Assembly: GCF_003097515.1 (NCBI RefSeq)
Contig: NZ_CP029188.1
Coordinates: 6,244,531-6,308,530 of the forward strand
DNA from: Streptomyces tirandamycinicus
Lineage (GTDB): Bacteria > Actinomycetota > Actinomycetes > Streptomycetales > Streptomycetaceae
Direction: 5' to 3'
DNA length: 64,000 bases
This document shows, piece after piece, positions 26,028 through 34,839 of this stretch (within the stretch, counting starts at the first letter, position 1; each line of letters opens with the position of its first letter). The notes beneath the pieces were generated by a model that was not told the origin of the DNA, ran no database searches, and worked only from the letters and a program-made list of their open reading frames with translations. Position numbers and translations under genes: made by a program.

Positions 26028-27446
26028 TCAGCCGGCGAGGGCACCGGTCATCAGGCCGAGCACCGGGCCCCCGGCGACGCCCAGGACCACCGAGGCGGTG
26101 GCGGTCGTGCAGGCGAGCACCGCGGCCGGCCGCAGCACCTGGTGGGGCGGAGCAGCTTCACCGCCCGACACGGCGGGCCGGATCCAGCGCAGGTAGTAGA
26201 AGAGAGACGCCACCGTATTGACGGCGGCGACCACGGCCAGCCAGGCGAGTCCCCCGTCGATGGCCGCAGTGAAGACTTCGAGCTTGCCGAGGAACACGGC
26301 TGTGGGAGGAGTGCCGAGGAGGCCGAGCAGGCACACGATCAGACTGAGGGTCAGCGCCGGGTGCTGCCGCAGGAGGCCGCGGTAGTCGTCGAGGTTCCGC
26401 GCGTGGGGGAGGGAGCACACCACGGCGAAGGCGCCCAGGTTGGTCAGGGCGTAGGCGGCCAGGTAGTAGAGCAGAGCGGGCTGGGCCTGGGCGCCCGCGC
26501 CGACGGCGGCGATGGGCATGAGCAGATAGCCGACCTGGCTGATGGCCGAGTACGCCAGCAGTCGTTTGACGTCGGTCTGGAAGAAGGCACCGAAGTTCCC
26601 CAGCGTCATGGAGAGGGTGGCGAGGACGGCCACGAGTTCCGGCCAGGGGACCTCGCTGCCGGCGAGGGGTGCGGCGAGCAGGCGGTAGAGGGCGGCCAGT
26701 GCTCCGATCTTGGGGAGGGTCGTGAGCAGCGCGGCGGCGGGTGGCGAGCTGCCCTGGACGGCGTCGGGCACCCAGAAGTGGCTGGGCACCGCTCCGGCTT
26801 TGAAGAGGAGCCCGGCGAGCACGCCGACCAGCCCGACGCCGACGAGGGCGGCCGGGGCCTCGGGCAGAGCGCCGCCGAGTCGGGCGTAGGCGGTGCTCCT
26901 GCCCGCTGCGAACATCACGGTGATACCGGTGAGGAAGACGACGCCGAGCAGCGCTCCGATCACGAAGTACTTCAGCGCCGCCTCGGTACCGGGTCCGTCC
27001 TTGCGGAATCCGGCCAGCGCGTAGGAGGGGACGCTCGCCAGCAGGTAGGCGGCGGCGACGAGCAGCAGGTCCTGGGCGCCGGCGAGCATCAGCGCACCCA
27101 GGGCCGCCAGCTGGACGAGCACGTAGAACTCGCTTTCGCGGGCTTCCCTCCGCAAGGGGGCGGTGCTCAGGGCCAGTACGACGAGCGTTCCGCCGAGGAC
27201 GACGATCCGGACGGTCGCGGTCACCGGATCGACGGCGAAGGCCCCGCCGAAGGCCGTCGTGGGGGCGCTCGCGGCGGCCACCCCCGCCGCCGCGACGCCG
27301 GCCGCGCAGGCGGTGGAGCCGAGGGCGGCGACAAGCCACTGGCGGTGGCGCGGCAGCCAGGCTCCGAGGAGCAGTCCGAGCACGGCGGAGCCGCCGAGGA
27401 AGACCTCGGGCAGCAGGTACAGCGGGTTCTCGTTCATCTCGTTCAT
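26028..27446 (-). CDS. nuoN: NADH-quinone oxidoreductase subunit N-like
   Basis: 472 residues, roughly 14 membrane helices, antiporter-like subunit of complex I. The proton-path lysine region is seen in AGLLFKAGAVPSHFWVPDAVQG and the discontinuous-helix region in TLPKIGALAALYR; KRLLAYSAISQVGYLL is the usual second half signature. It is the last gene of the operon, with an ATGA overlap to nuoM. In this cluster it would form the distal or middle part of the membrane arm. The operon lacks NADH-binding and Fe-S subunits, so the electron donor is unclear. Confidence 0.9.
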   Translation of the reverse strand: MNEMNENPLYLLPEVFLGGSAVLGLLLGAWLPRHRQWLVAALGSTACAAGVAAAGVAAASAPTTAFGGAFAVDPVTATVRIVVLGGTLVVLALSTAPLRREARESEFYVLVQLAALGALMLAGAQDLLLVAAAYLLASVPSYALAGFRKDGPGTEAALKYFVIGALLGVVFLTGITVMFAAGRSTAYARLGGALPEAPAALVGVGLVGVLAGLLFKAGAVPSHFWVPDAVQGSSPPAAALLTTLPKIGALAALYRLLAAPLAGSEVPWPELVAVLATLSMTLGNFGAFFQTDVKRLLAYSAISQVGYLLMPIAAVGAGAQAQPALLYYLAAYALTNLGAFAVVCSLPHARNLDDYRGLLRQHPALTLSLIVCLLGLLGTPPTAVFLGKLEVFTAAIDGGLAWLAVVAAVNTVASLFYYLRWIRPAVSGGEAAPPHQVLRPAAVLACTTATASVVLGVAGGPVLGLMTGALAG

Positions 27447-28957
27447 CGGGCCAGCAGCTCCAGCACGCCACGGGAGGCCGGCTCGATGACGTCCAGCACG
27501 AAGCGCGGCATGAGGCCGAGGACGACGGCGAGGGCGAGCAGCGGCACGATGGCCACGCCTTCATGGGCCCGGACGTCGGCGAAGGCCAGCGAGTCACCTG
27601 CGGAGTCCGGAAGCCGCAGTGGTCCGAGGAACATCCGCTGCAGCGCCCGGAGCAGCAGGGCGGCGGTGAGCAGGATGCCGACGACGGCCAGTGCGGTCGC
27701 CACCGGGCGCGGCCCCAGGCTGCCCGTCAGGATCTGGAACTCGGCGATGAAGCCGGAGAAGCCGGGGAGTCCGAGTGAGCCGAAGACGGCCACTCCGGTG
27801 AGTGCCGCGAACACCGGCGCCCGGGCGGCGACGCCGGAGTAGGCGGCCATGTCGTAGGTGCGGCCGCGCTCGTAGAGGGCACCGGCGAGCAGGAACAGAG
27901 CCCCGGTCAGCAGTCCGTGACTGACCATCTGGAAGGTCGCACCGGTCACGGCCAGGCGGCGGGCGTCCGCCGGGTCCGTACCGGCTGCCGCGGCGGCGCC
28001 GATGGCGAGGACGATGTAGCCCATGTGATTGACGCTGGTGTAGGCGATCATCCGCTTGAACTCGCTCTGCGCCAGCGCGACCAGTGCCCCGTAGAGCACG
28101 GAGACCACGCCGACGACGACGAAGACGAGGGCGTAGCCGCGCCAGGCCTGGGGCAGCATGGGCATGGCGATCCGCAGGAACCCGTAGGTGCCCATCTTCA
28201 GCAGTACCCCGGCGAGGATGGCCGACCCCTCGGCCGGGGCTTCGGTGTGCGCGGGCGGCAGCCAGGTGTGGAAGGGCACGGTGGGCGTCTTCACGGCCAG
28301 CCCCACGCCGATGGCCAGCAGCACCAGGGCGCCGTACGCGGAACGTCCCGCAAGCGGGTTCTCACGGGTGAGCGCCACCATGTCGAAGGTGTGCGGATCG
28401 GCGGCGAGGTACAGCCCGATGAACCCCAGCAGCAGGGCGAGCGATCCGATGAAGGTGTAGAGGAAGAACTTCAACGCGGCCCGTGCCGCGCCGCGATGAC
28501 CCCAGCCGGCGATGATGAAGTACATCGCCACGATCGACAGGTCGAAGAAGACGAAGAAGAGGATCAGGTCCAGGGCGGCGAACAGGCCCAGGCACGTGGT
28601 CTCCAGGAGAAGGAACAGCGCGGCGAAGTCCCGCACGCGACGCGTCTCGCGCCAGGCGTAGCAGGCGCACGCGAGGAACAGCACCCCGGTCATCGCCAGC
28701 AGCGGCAGCGACAGCCCGTCGACCCCGACGTGGTAGCCGATGCCGGCGCTGGGGATCCACTGGGCGTACGTCTCGTACTGGATGCCCTCCCCGGCACGGT
28801 AACCCGCCCACACGACCAGCGTCAGCGCGAGAACGACCGCGGAGACCGCCACCCACACACCGAGGCACACGGCGCGGGGTGCGCGCCGCGGCAGGCACAG
28901 CAGCAGGGCGGACGCGGCCGCGGGCAGCAGGACGATGGCCGTGAGCACGGCGGTCAC
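27443..28957 (-). CDS. nuoM: NADH-quinone oxidoreductase subunit M-like
   Basis: 504 residues, multi-spanning antiporter-like subunit. Key segments: FFVFFDLSIVAMYFIIAGWG in the first half (the usual E of helix 5 is replaced by D in FFDLS), AVKTPTVPFHTWLPPAHTEAP with the central lysine, and SEFKRMIAYTSVNHMGYIVL. The GTG start at 28957 overlaps the nuoL stop (GTGA). A long open frame extends far upstream into nuoL, but it is only the shadow of that gene. Membrane-embedded proton translocation is the expected role. Confidence 0.92.
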   Translation of the reverse strand: MTAVLTAIVLLPAAASALLLCLPRRAPRAVCLGVWVAVSAVVLALTLVVWAGYRAGEGIQYETYAQWIPSAGIGYHVGVDGLSLPLLAMTGVLFLACACYAWRETRRVRDFAALFLLLETTCLGLFAALDLILFFVFFDLSIVAMYFIIAGWGHRGAARAALKFFLYTFIGSLALLLGFIGLYLAADPHTFDMVALTRENPLAGRSAYGALVLLAIGVGLAVKTPTVPFHTWLPPAHTEAPAEGSAILAGVLLKMGTYGFLRIAMPMLPQAWRGYALVFVVVGVVSVLYGALVALAQSEFKRMIAYTSVNHMGYIVLAIGAAAAAGTDPADARRLAVTGATFQMVSHGLLTGALFLLAGALYERGRTYDMAAYSGVAARAPVFAALTGVAVFGSLGLPGFSGFIAEFQILTGSLGPRPVATALAVVGILLTAALLLRALQRMFLGPLRLPDSAGDSLAFADVRAHEGVAIVPLLALAVVLGLMPRFVLDVIEPASRGVLELLAR

Positions 28958-30813
28958 CTCACGAGGACGAGTACGACGGCGAGAACGGTGAAGGCGGCGA
29001 CGGCCTGGGCGAGGTACTGGTGCAGCTGCCCGGTCTGCGGACGGCGCGCGAGCCGCCCGAGAGCCAGGCTGGCAGCGGCCGTACCTTCGACGAGCCCGTC
29101 CACCGCCGTCTCCACCCGGCGGTTCACCACGTCGGCGAGACGCAGCGTGCCGCGAGCGAGGCCGTCGACGCCGCGGTCGAGGACCCGGTCGTCGAAGCCG
29201 GCGAGCTCCTCGGCCAGGCGCTGGACGGGACGTACGAGGACGAAGCGGGACGCGGCCTCCAGACCGAGCCAGCGGGCAGCCCATCGGACGGCGGGCCGTG
29301 CCACCCGGCCGGGCCGCTCGCCCCATGCCCAGACGGCGGCGGCGACGGACAGAGCCAGCAGGCCGCTGACCGCGAACTCCCACGGAAGGGGCTGCGCTTC
29401 GCCGTTCACGCCGAGCGTCCGCGCGACGGCCTCCCGTACCGGCGGCAGCACCAGGACGGTCAGCACCACGGCGGCGGCGGACAGCACCGCGAACGGCACG
29501 CCTTCGGCGGCGGACACCCGCCGCGGGGCGGGTCCGTCGGGTGCCGGGCGCGGCGGGGGAGCGGGCCGCCAGACGTACCAGAGCGCCCTGACGCTGTACA
29601 TCGCGGACACCGCCGCGGCCGCGAGACCGGCCGCGTACAGCGCGGGGGAGTGGGCGAGCGCCCCGGCCAGCAGCACGTCCTTGGCCGCCCACAGTGACAG
29701 CGGCGGTACACCGGCCAGGCTCAGCGCGGCGACGCTGAACGCCACCCCGGCCACCGGCGCCGCGCGGGCCGCTCCGCGCAGCTTCGACAGGTCCTTGGTG
29801 CCGAGCCGGGTGAGCCAGAAGCCGGTGACGAGGAAGGCCAGGCTCTTCGCCGCGGCGTGGGCGATGAGCTGCAGAGTGCCGCCGACGGCCGATCCGGTGC
29901 CGGCCGCGAGCACCATGAACCCGATCTGGGCGCAACTGGAGGCGGCGAGCAGCTGCTTGAGATCGGTCTGGGCCACCGCGACGAGACCGAGGGCGAACGC
30001 GGTGGTCACACCGATCCAGGCGGTGACGTCGCTGCCCCAGCCCGACGCGCTCAGCAGCGGCCCCGTCCTGATCAGCAGGTAGGCACCGGCGACGACCATC
30101 GTCGCGGAGTGCAGCAGAGCCGAGACGGGGCTGGGACCCTGCATGGCCCTCGACAGCCAGAAACTGAACGGCAACTGCGCCGACTTGCCGAGCGCGGCGG
30201 CGATCACCCCGGCCGCCACCAGGTGCAGCCACGGCCGGGCGACCTGGTCCAGGCCGGCCAGGGCCAGGCTCCGGCCTCCGGCCAGCGAGGCGCCGGCGGC
30301 GAGGTAGAGCCCGAGGTCCGCGGTCCGTGTGGTGATGAACGCGACTCCGGCCGCCCGACCCCGCACCGGGTCGTGCCACCAGTAGCCGATCAGCGCCCAC
30401 GAGGTGGCGCCCATGACCTCCCAGCTCATCAGCAGGGAGGGCAGGGTCGTCGCGGTGACGGTGACCAGCATCGCCCCGACGAACAGCAGCATCATGCCGA
30501 AGAACCTCGCCCGCGCCTGGTCCGGCCCGACGTCCGCCGTGCTGAAGAGCAGGATCAGCGCGGCGACGGCGGTGACGGTCACCACCATCAGGCCCGACAG
30601 GCCGTCCACCGCGAGACCGAACGCCGCTCCCTGGAACAGCGGTGCTCCGGCCCGCGGCTGGGCGTAGGCCGCCGTGACGGCGAGGACGATCCCGGCGGCA
30701 GCGACGAAGACCGCGGCGGCGGGGGCGACGCGGTCGGCCCGCCGTCCCCCGAGGCACAGCAGCACGCCGCTCACCAGCGGGAGGCCGACCAGTGCCCACA
30801 GCACCCAGCTCAT
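28954..30813 (-). CDS. nuoL: NADH-quinone oxidoreductase subunit L-like
   Basis: 619 residues. It carries the antiporter core (LLMSWEVMGATSWALIGYWW, GKSAQLPFSFWLSRAMQGPSPVSALLHSATMVVAG in two halves around the conserved Pro, and TDLKQLLAASSCAQIGFMVL) and a C-terminal extension of about 120 residues that could form the lateral helix and anchor. In complex I NuoL is the distal proton channel. The ATG overlaps the nuoK stop. Conserved glutamate and lysine positions appear intact, so it should be competent for proton movement. Confidence 0.92.
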   Translation of the reverse strand: MSWVLWALVGLPLVSGVLLCLGGRRADRVAPAAAVFVAAAGIVLAVTAAYAQPRAGAPLFQGAAFGLAVDGLSGLMVVTVTAVAALILLFSTADVGPDQARARFFGMMLLFVGAMLVTVTATTLPSLLMSWEVMGATSWALIGYWWHDPVRGRAAGVAFITTRTADLGLYLAAGASLAGGRSLALAGLDQVARPWLHLVAAGVIAAALGKSAQLPFSFWLSRAMQGPSPVSALLHSATMVVAGAYLLIRTGPLLSASGWGSDVTAWIGVTTAFALGLVAVAQTDLKQLLAASSCAQIGFMVLAAGTGSAVGGTLQLIAHAAAKSLAFLVTGFWLTRLGTKDLSKLRGAARAAPVAGVAFSVAALSLAGVPPLSLWAAKDVLLAGALAHSPALYAAGLAAAAVSAMYSVRALWYVWRPAPPPRPAPDGPAPRRVSAAEGVPFAVLSAAAVVLTVLVLPPVREAVARTLGVNGEAQPLPWEFAVSGLLALSVAAAVWAWGERPGRVARPAVRWAARWLGLEAASRFVLVRPVQRLAEELAGFDDRVLDRGVDGLARGTLRLADVVNRRVETAVDGLVEGTAAASLALGRLARRPQTGQLHQYLAQAVAAFTVLAVVLVLVR

Positions 30814-31115
30814 GCTCTCAAGTCCCCCGCCTCGTCGGTCATGTCGACCTCCCGGGCCCGGAACAGGGCGGTGACCACCGCGAATCCGATCGCCATCTCC
30901 ACCGCCATGACGGTGACGGCGAGGACGACCAGCACCTGCCCGTCCGTGGCCGCGGGGGCGATGTAGTGCCAGACGGCCGCGGCGGCCAGGATGACGCCGC
31001 CGAGCATGAGCTCCAGACCCATCATCAGCATCACGACGGACTGCTGGGTCAGCGCCCCGAACAGCCCCACCCCGAACAGCGCCGCGGCGGCCAGCAGGAA
31101 CAGTTCCAGGTTCAC
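30810..31115 (-). CDS. nuoK: NADH-quinone oxidoreductase subunit K-like
   Basis: 101 residues with three membrane helices, the size of NuoK/MrpC. The two intramembrane glutamates are present, in MMGLELMLGGVILA (helix 2) and VMAVEMAIGFAV (helix 3). The GTG start overlaps the nuoJ stop and the gene overlaps nuoL at its end, so the whole J-K-L-M-N block is translationally coupled. Confidence 0.92.
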   Translation of the reverse strand: MNLELFLLAAAALFGVGLFGALTQQSVVMLMMGLELMLGGVILAAAAVWHYIAPAATDGQVLVVLAVTVMAVEMAIGFAVVTALFRAREVDMTDEAGDLRA

Positions 31116-31675
31116 CGGCCGACCCCTCCCGGTACCGGGTCGTCGGCGCGGCGTGCCCGCAGATCGTCCCCCAGCCGGTCGTAGCGGCCGCGGTGGGTGG
31201 CCAGCAGCACGGTGGCCACGATGGTGGCGAACAGGGCGAAGCCCAGCGTCATCATCGTCAGCATCTGCGGGCCCATCAGGGATTCACCCAGTGCCTTGGT
31301 CGGGTCGTCGTCCGCCGTCCCCGCCCGCGGCGGCCACGGCGCCAGGACGATGCCCGAGGCCATCAGCAGAAAGACCCCCGTACAGACGACCGCCGCGCCC
31401 TTCTTGTTGTGCTGCATGGACATCGGCATGAGCCCTGCCGGGTTCATCATGTACATCACCATGAAGACGGCCATGATGGCCATCTCGATGGTCATCATCA
31501 GCACGATGACCACACCGAGGTAGTCGAGTCCGAGCAGGATGACCATCCCGCCGACACAGAGCAGCGACAGAAGCAGCGCATAGGTCGCCCGGGCCATGGA
31601 GTCGAAGCGGAACACCATGACCCCGCCGCCCACCGCGAGGGCGGCGAGGACCCAGAAGACCGTGTTCTCCGGCAT
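31112..31675 (-). CDS. nuoJ: NADH-quinone oxidoreductase subunit J-like
   Basis: 187 residues, five predicted membrane helices. The hinge helix is YLGVVIVLMMTIEMAIMAVF, in place of the usual small-residue-rich helix of NuoJ, and is followed by a Met-rich segment MYMMNPAGLMPMSMQHNKKG. The ATG at 31675 (MPENTVFWVLAAL) is the sensible start. It lies eight bases after nuoH. It is expected to sit between NuoA/H and the antiporter-like subunits. Divergence from the NADH-linked paralogues is greater here than in nuoL-M-N. Confidence 0.88.
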   Translation of the reverse strand: MPENTVFWVLAALAVGGGVMVFRFDSMARATYALLLSLLCVGGMVILLGLDYLGVVIVLMMTIEMAIMAVFMVMYMMNPAGLMPMSMQHNKKGAAVVCTGVFLLMASGIVLAPWPPRAGTADDDPTKALGESLMGPQMLTMMTLGFALFATIVATVLLATHRGRYDRLGDDLRARRADDPVPGGVGR

Positions 31676-31683
31676 GCCGCTCC

Positions 31684-32616
31684 CTAGCGGTTCAGTACGA
31701 CGATGGCGACGAACAGCGCCTGCAGCAGCGCCAACGGCACCAGCACCATCCAGGCGAACTCCATGTAGCGCTCCATCCGCAGCACCGGCAGCATCCGCCG
31801 CACCACGATGAGCGCCGCTAGCACGGCAGCGGTCTTCAGCAGCGTCCACGCCCAGCCCGGCAGCAGCGGTCCCTGCCCGCCGCCGAGGAACAGGGGCACG
31901 CTGAACGCCGCGGTGGCCACCAGCAGCAGCCATCGGCCGCCGAGCAGAAGAAGACGGTCCACGCCGCTGTACTCCGCGGCGGCGCCGCCGGCCACGTCCC
32001 TGCCCAGCGGATGGCCGAACGGGCCCCAGAACGACATCGCCGGCGCACTCAGCAGATAGACGGCGAACGCGGCCGGCATCCACACGACGAACCACAGCCC
32101 CTGCTGGGCACCGACCACCTCCGACACCCGCAGCGACTCCGCGCCCAGGCCCGCGATGGTCAGCGCGAGCATGTGCGGCAACTCGTACGCGAGCCCCTGC
32201 GCGAGGAAGCGGTAGCCGCCGATCAGCGACAGCGCCGAGTTCGGTCCCCAGCCCGCAAGCCAGACCGCGGCCCAGGCCAGTACCTCCATCGCGTTGAACC
32301 ACACGATCCCGACCACGGGATCGGCCACCGACACACCTCCCCACGGCACCACCGCCGCGGCCAGGACCGCGGCCACCGGCACCAGGCCGAGGCCGATGCG
32401 CCCGAGCGCCACATCGGCCGACGGCGTGGTCCGTCGCTGCTGCGCAAGCAGCCGCAGCCCCTCCCGCACGGGCGCCGTCGCCGCGGCGAGCACACCGGGA
32501 CCGCCGCGCCGGGCGTCCCCGCCGAGCACCGCGTCGAACGCGGCAGCGGCGACGGCCGCGAGGCACAGGGCCACCGGCAGGACCAGGGCCGCCCACAGCG
32601 GCGCCGCCTCAGGCAT
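31684..32616 (-). CDS. nuoH: NADH-quinone oxidoreductase subunit H-like
   Basis: 310 residues, eight membrane helices, the subunit that normally connects the quinone pocket to the proton path. The family landmark that normally reads like TEAESELVAGYxTEYSG is changed here to GRDVAGGAAAEYSGVDRLL: the AEYSG end is kept, but most of the acidic residues are lost. GPFGHPLGRD replaces the first acidic loop. This suggests altered quinone or electron coupling. The start overlaps the end of the NuoB/D-like gene by eight bases. Confidence 0.88.
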   Translation of the reverse strand: MPEAAPLWAALVLPVALCLAAVAAAAFDAVLGGDARRGGPGVLAAATAPVREGLRLLAQQRRTTPSADVALGRIGLGLVPVAAVLAAAVVPWGGVSVADPVVGIVWFNAMEVLAWAAVWLAGWGPNSALSLIGGYRFLAQGLAYELPHMLALTIAGLGAESLRVSEVVGAQQGLWFVVWMPAAFAVYLLSAPAMSFWGPFGHPLGRDVAGGAAAEYSGVDRLLLLGGRWLLLVATAAFSVPLFLGGGQGPLLPGWAWTLLKTAAVLAALIVVRRMLPVLRMERYMEFAWMVLVPLALLQALFVAIVVLNR

Positions 32617-33913
32617 GACCGGTCCCCACCAGTTCGTCGAGGTCCGGATCGAAACTCGCCAGGATCAGCCGCGCGCAGGCGAACTCCGCGCCCGGCAGCA
32701 GAGGGAGCAGGGCGTCGAGCAGAACCCGGGAAGGCGGCCGGTCCGGGTCCAGCCGCCCGCGGGGGCCGTCGCCGCCGGTGACGGCACGGGTGTCGTCCAT
32801 ACCGTGCAGGGACCGCTCGATCTCCGCCAGCCAGACGCACAGCCGGGCATGGACGTCACCGTCGGCGGCGAGCGCGGGACCGGTCACCCCGAGCTCCCCG
32901 GCCCGCCCGGCGGGCAGTTCCCCCAGCGCAACCGTCAGCCAGCGCAGCGTCCGCGACCCGGCGACCCGGCGGGTGAGCCGCAGGACCCCCGGAGCGAGCT
33001 CATCCGTCGCGGCGCCGTGCAGCAGCCGATCGCGCAGACGGCGCGCCTCGGCAGCGGGCCGAGGCCACCCTGCCACGGCCAGGAGCCGGCCCACACTGTC
33101 CAGATGGGAGGCACAGCGCCGGCGTTCCGCCGTGCCCCGGGTCACCGCCTCGCCCGCGGCCGCACGCAGCCATGGCTCGCTCCAGAACGGACACCGTCCC
33201 GGCACTCCGGCCGCCGGCGGGTGCTCCGTCACCGACTGGACCACGTCCCCCTGGAGCGCGACCTCCAGCACCAGACCCGCCGGCCAGTCCGGGAGCACCG
33301 GTCCCAGCGGAAGATGCAGCCGGTCCAGCCGCAGGCCGTCGCGGTCGTCGGCCCGCCCGGCCATCGGCAACCCCGCGACGACGCCACCGCGGTGCCCGCC
33401 GTGGTCCTGCCGGCCCGGGCGTTCCCCGTGGTCCTGCCGGCCCGGGTGATCCATGTGGTCGCCCTGGTCGTGACGAGCCTGATGACCCCCCGCCTCCGGG
33501 TGACGGTACGGCCCGTGTCCGCCGTCTTCCCGGTCCTGCCGCTCACGGCCCCGCGTTCCACCAGGAGAGCCGGTGGAGGGCGGCCACGGGGCGTCGCCTT
33601 GACGCCCCGTGGCCAGCAACCGGCCCAGCACGTCCAGAGCACGGGGGGCGTCGTCGGCTTGGCGGACGGAGACGTACGCCTTCGGCCGGGGCACGCCCTT
33701 CCACACGTCGGCCAGCCACGGCGGCTGCACATCGCCCTGCTCCCCGGCCACGACGAGCCCGGCGGCGGCCGCCGGGCCGGCGGCGGACGGCCAGCCCCGG
33801 TGCCTGAGTTCCGCCTCCACCGCGAGCCGTTCCCGGGTGGCGCCGGGCAGGGTCACCAGCAGAACGGGAGGCCGCCGGGCGGTCATTCGGGGCAGCACGC
33901 CGATCAGGCCCAT
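32609..33913 (-). CDS. Degenerate NuoB/NuoD-like fusion subunit with His-rich linker
   Basis: 434 residues in the slot where nuoB, nuoC and nuoD normally lie. The N-terminal part (about 15-100: PPVLLVTLPGA, LVVAGEQGDV, VWKGVPRPKAYVSV) recalls NuoB, but has no cysteines for cluster N2. The C-terminal part (about 180-434: LRLDRLHLPLGPVLPDWPAGL, then TLRWLTVALGELPAG and LCVWLAEIERSLHGMDD) recalls NuoD. Between them, residues 133-174 hold nine histidines in an Asp/Gly-rich tract, encoded partly by a 27-base tandem repeat (33400-33453). I infer a structural cap with no Fe-S chemistry. The start is the ATG at 33913, overlapping nuoA; an ATG at 33886 is possible. Confidence 0.65.
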   Translation of the reverse strand: MGLIGVLPRMTARRPPVLLVTLPGATRERLAVEAELRHRGWPSAAGPAAAAGLVVAGEQGDVQPPWLADVWKGVPRPKAYVSVRQADDAPRALDVLGRLLATGRQGDAPWPPSTGSPGGTRGRERQDREDGGHGPYRHPEAGGHQARHDQGDHMDHPGRQDHGERPGRQDHGGHRGGVVAGLPMAGRADDRDGLRLDRLHLPLGPVLPDWPAGLVLEVALQGDVVQSVTEHPPAAGVPGRCPFWSEPWLRAAAGEAVTRGTAERRRCASHLDSVGRLLAVAGWPRPAAEARRLRDRLLHGAATDELAPGVLRLTRRVAGSRTLRWLTVALGELPAGRAGELGVTGPALAADGDVHARLCVWLAEIERSLHGMDDTRAVTGGDGPRGRLDPDRPPSRVLLDALLPLLPGAEFACARLILASFDPDLDELVGTGHA

Positions 33914-34263
33914 CGCAGTGCGCCCTCGCGCCAGGCGTAGGTCACCGCCGCGAAGAGGATGCCCAGGAAGAGGAACATCTCGACGACCGCCGGCGGGCCC
34001 ATCTCCCGCACCACTCTGACCCACGGATACATGAACAGCATTTCCATGTCGAAGGCGAGGAAGATCATGGTGACCGGGTACCACCTGACATGGAAGCGGG
34101 AGAAGGCGTGCTCACGCGGCATCAGGCCACCCGCGAACGGCATCGGTGCCAGGGCGGCGGCCCTTTCGGCCAGCAGCGCGCTCAGCCCGTAGAGGCCGGC
34201 GACCGCCGCCACCGTCAGCCCCAGCAGGACGAGTACCGGCAACCAGACGCTCACCCGCGCCAT
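33904..34263 (-). CDS. nuoA: NADH-quinone oxidoreductase subunit A-like
   Basis: 119 residues, three membrane helices, first gene of the operon. The conserved acidic loop/helix MIFLAFDMEMLFMYPWVRVV and the HVRWYPVTMIF segment before it identify NuoA, which packs against NuoH and NuoJ near the quinone site. The Cys of the usual loop motif (xxPYECG) is absent; the loop here reads PFAGGLMPREHAFSRF. The start MARVSVWLPVL at 34263 is chosen because the upstream in-frame extension is repeat-derived sequence. Confidence 0.9.
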   Translation of the reverse strand: MARVSVWLPVLVLLGLTVAAVAGLYGLSALLAERAAALAPMPFAGGLMPREHAFSRFHVRWYPVTMIFLAFDMEMLFMYPWVRVVREMGPPAVVEMFLFLGILFAAVTYAWREGALRWA

Positions 34264-34839
34264 ACTGCCCAGCCAACGGCCTCGCACCTCGAAGGCGCAC
34301 AGACCGCGGCGCTTCGCCCACCGGAACGGCTCCCTGACAGTGAGGGCGCGGACCGATAAGAACATCACCGCCCGCGGGCAATGCCGTCCGGGTGCAGGGC
34401 GCGTGCCGCCATCGGCGGCCGTACGGACCCATCCGCGCGCGTACGGCCCCATCCGCGCCCGCGGGCTCCCATCCGCACCCGCAGGGACCCATCCGCGCCC
34501 GCATGGGCCCGCCCGCACCCGCCCGGTGCCCGAGTGCGGGGGGATATCCCCCGAGGCCGCCCCTCTCGCCAGTTGTCCTGACACTCCGCCCCATCGGCCG
34601 AGGACGAGGACGTACCCGGGCACAGTCCCCCGCCTGCGGCCACGGCATTTCGGCTGTGCGTGCGAGCCCTCATACCAGAGCGGGATGCTCTTCGGGCAAG
34701 TTTGTCAACTGCCCACCGCACATGAACGGTTCACGACTACCCTGTGTGTCCGGTGATCAACGGTGGGCTGCAGCCCACCCCCTTGGCGCCGCGCACACCG
34801 ATCGGTACACGATTCCCGGGCCACGTACCAAGGACGCTG
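34264..34839. other. Intergenic region between divergent nuo and conservon operons
   Basis: 576 bases without a gene. It contains five tandem 20-base repeats and must hold the promoters of both operons. The last 150 bases before the conservon are less GC-rich and include GTTTGTCAACTGCCC, a possible -35 region, but no confident -10 could be matched. Confidence 0.5.
34426..34525. repeat. Five imperfect 20-base tandem repeats
   Basis: Units start at 34426, 34446, 34466, 34486 and 34506 and share the core CCCATCCGCGCCCGC with drift, the last copy being most diverged. They lie upstream of nuoA on its promoter side, so they could be regulatory or simply an unstable minisatellite. Confidence 0.8.

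Noticed and set aside
25947..27842. 631-codon + strand frame opposite nuoN/nuoM
   Set aside because: Highly charged low-complexity sequence, antisense to membrane proteins with clear complex I motifs.
28957..30799. Upstream extension of the nuoM frame by about 600 codons
   Set aside because: The extension reads through nuoL out of frame and is Arg/Gly-rich; the GTG at 28957 with a GTGA overlap is the true start.
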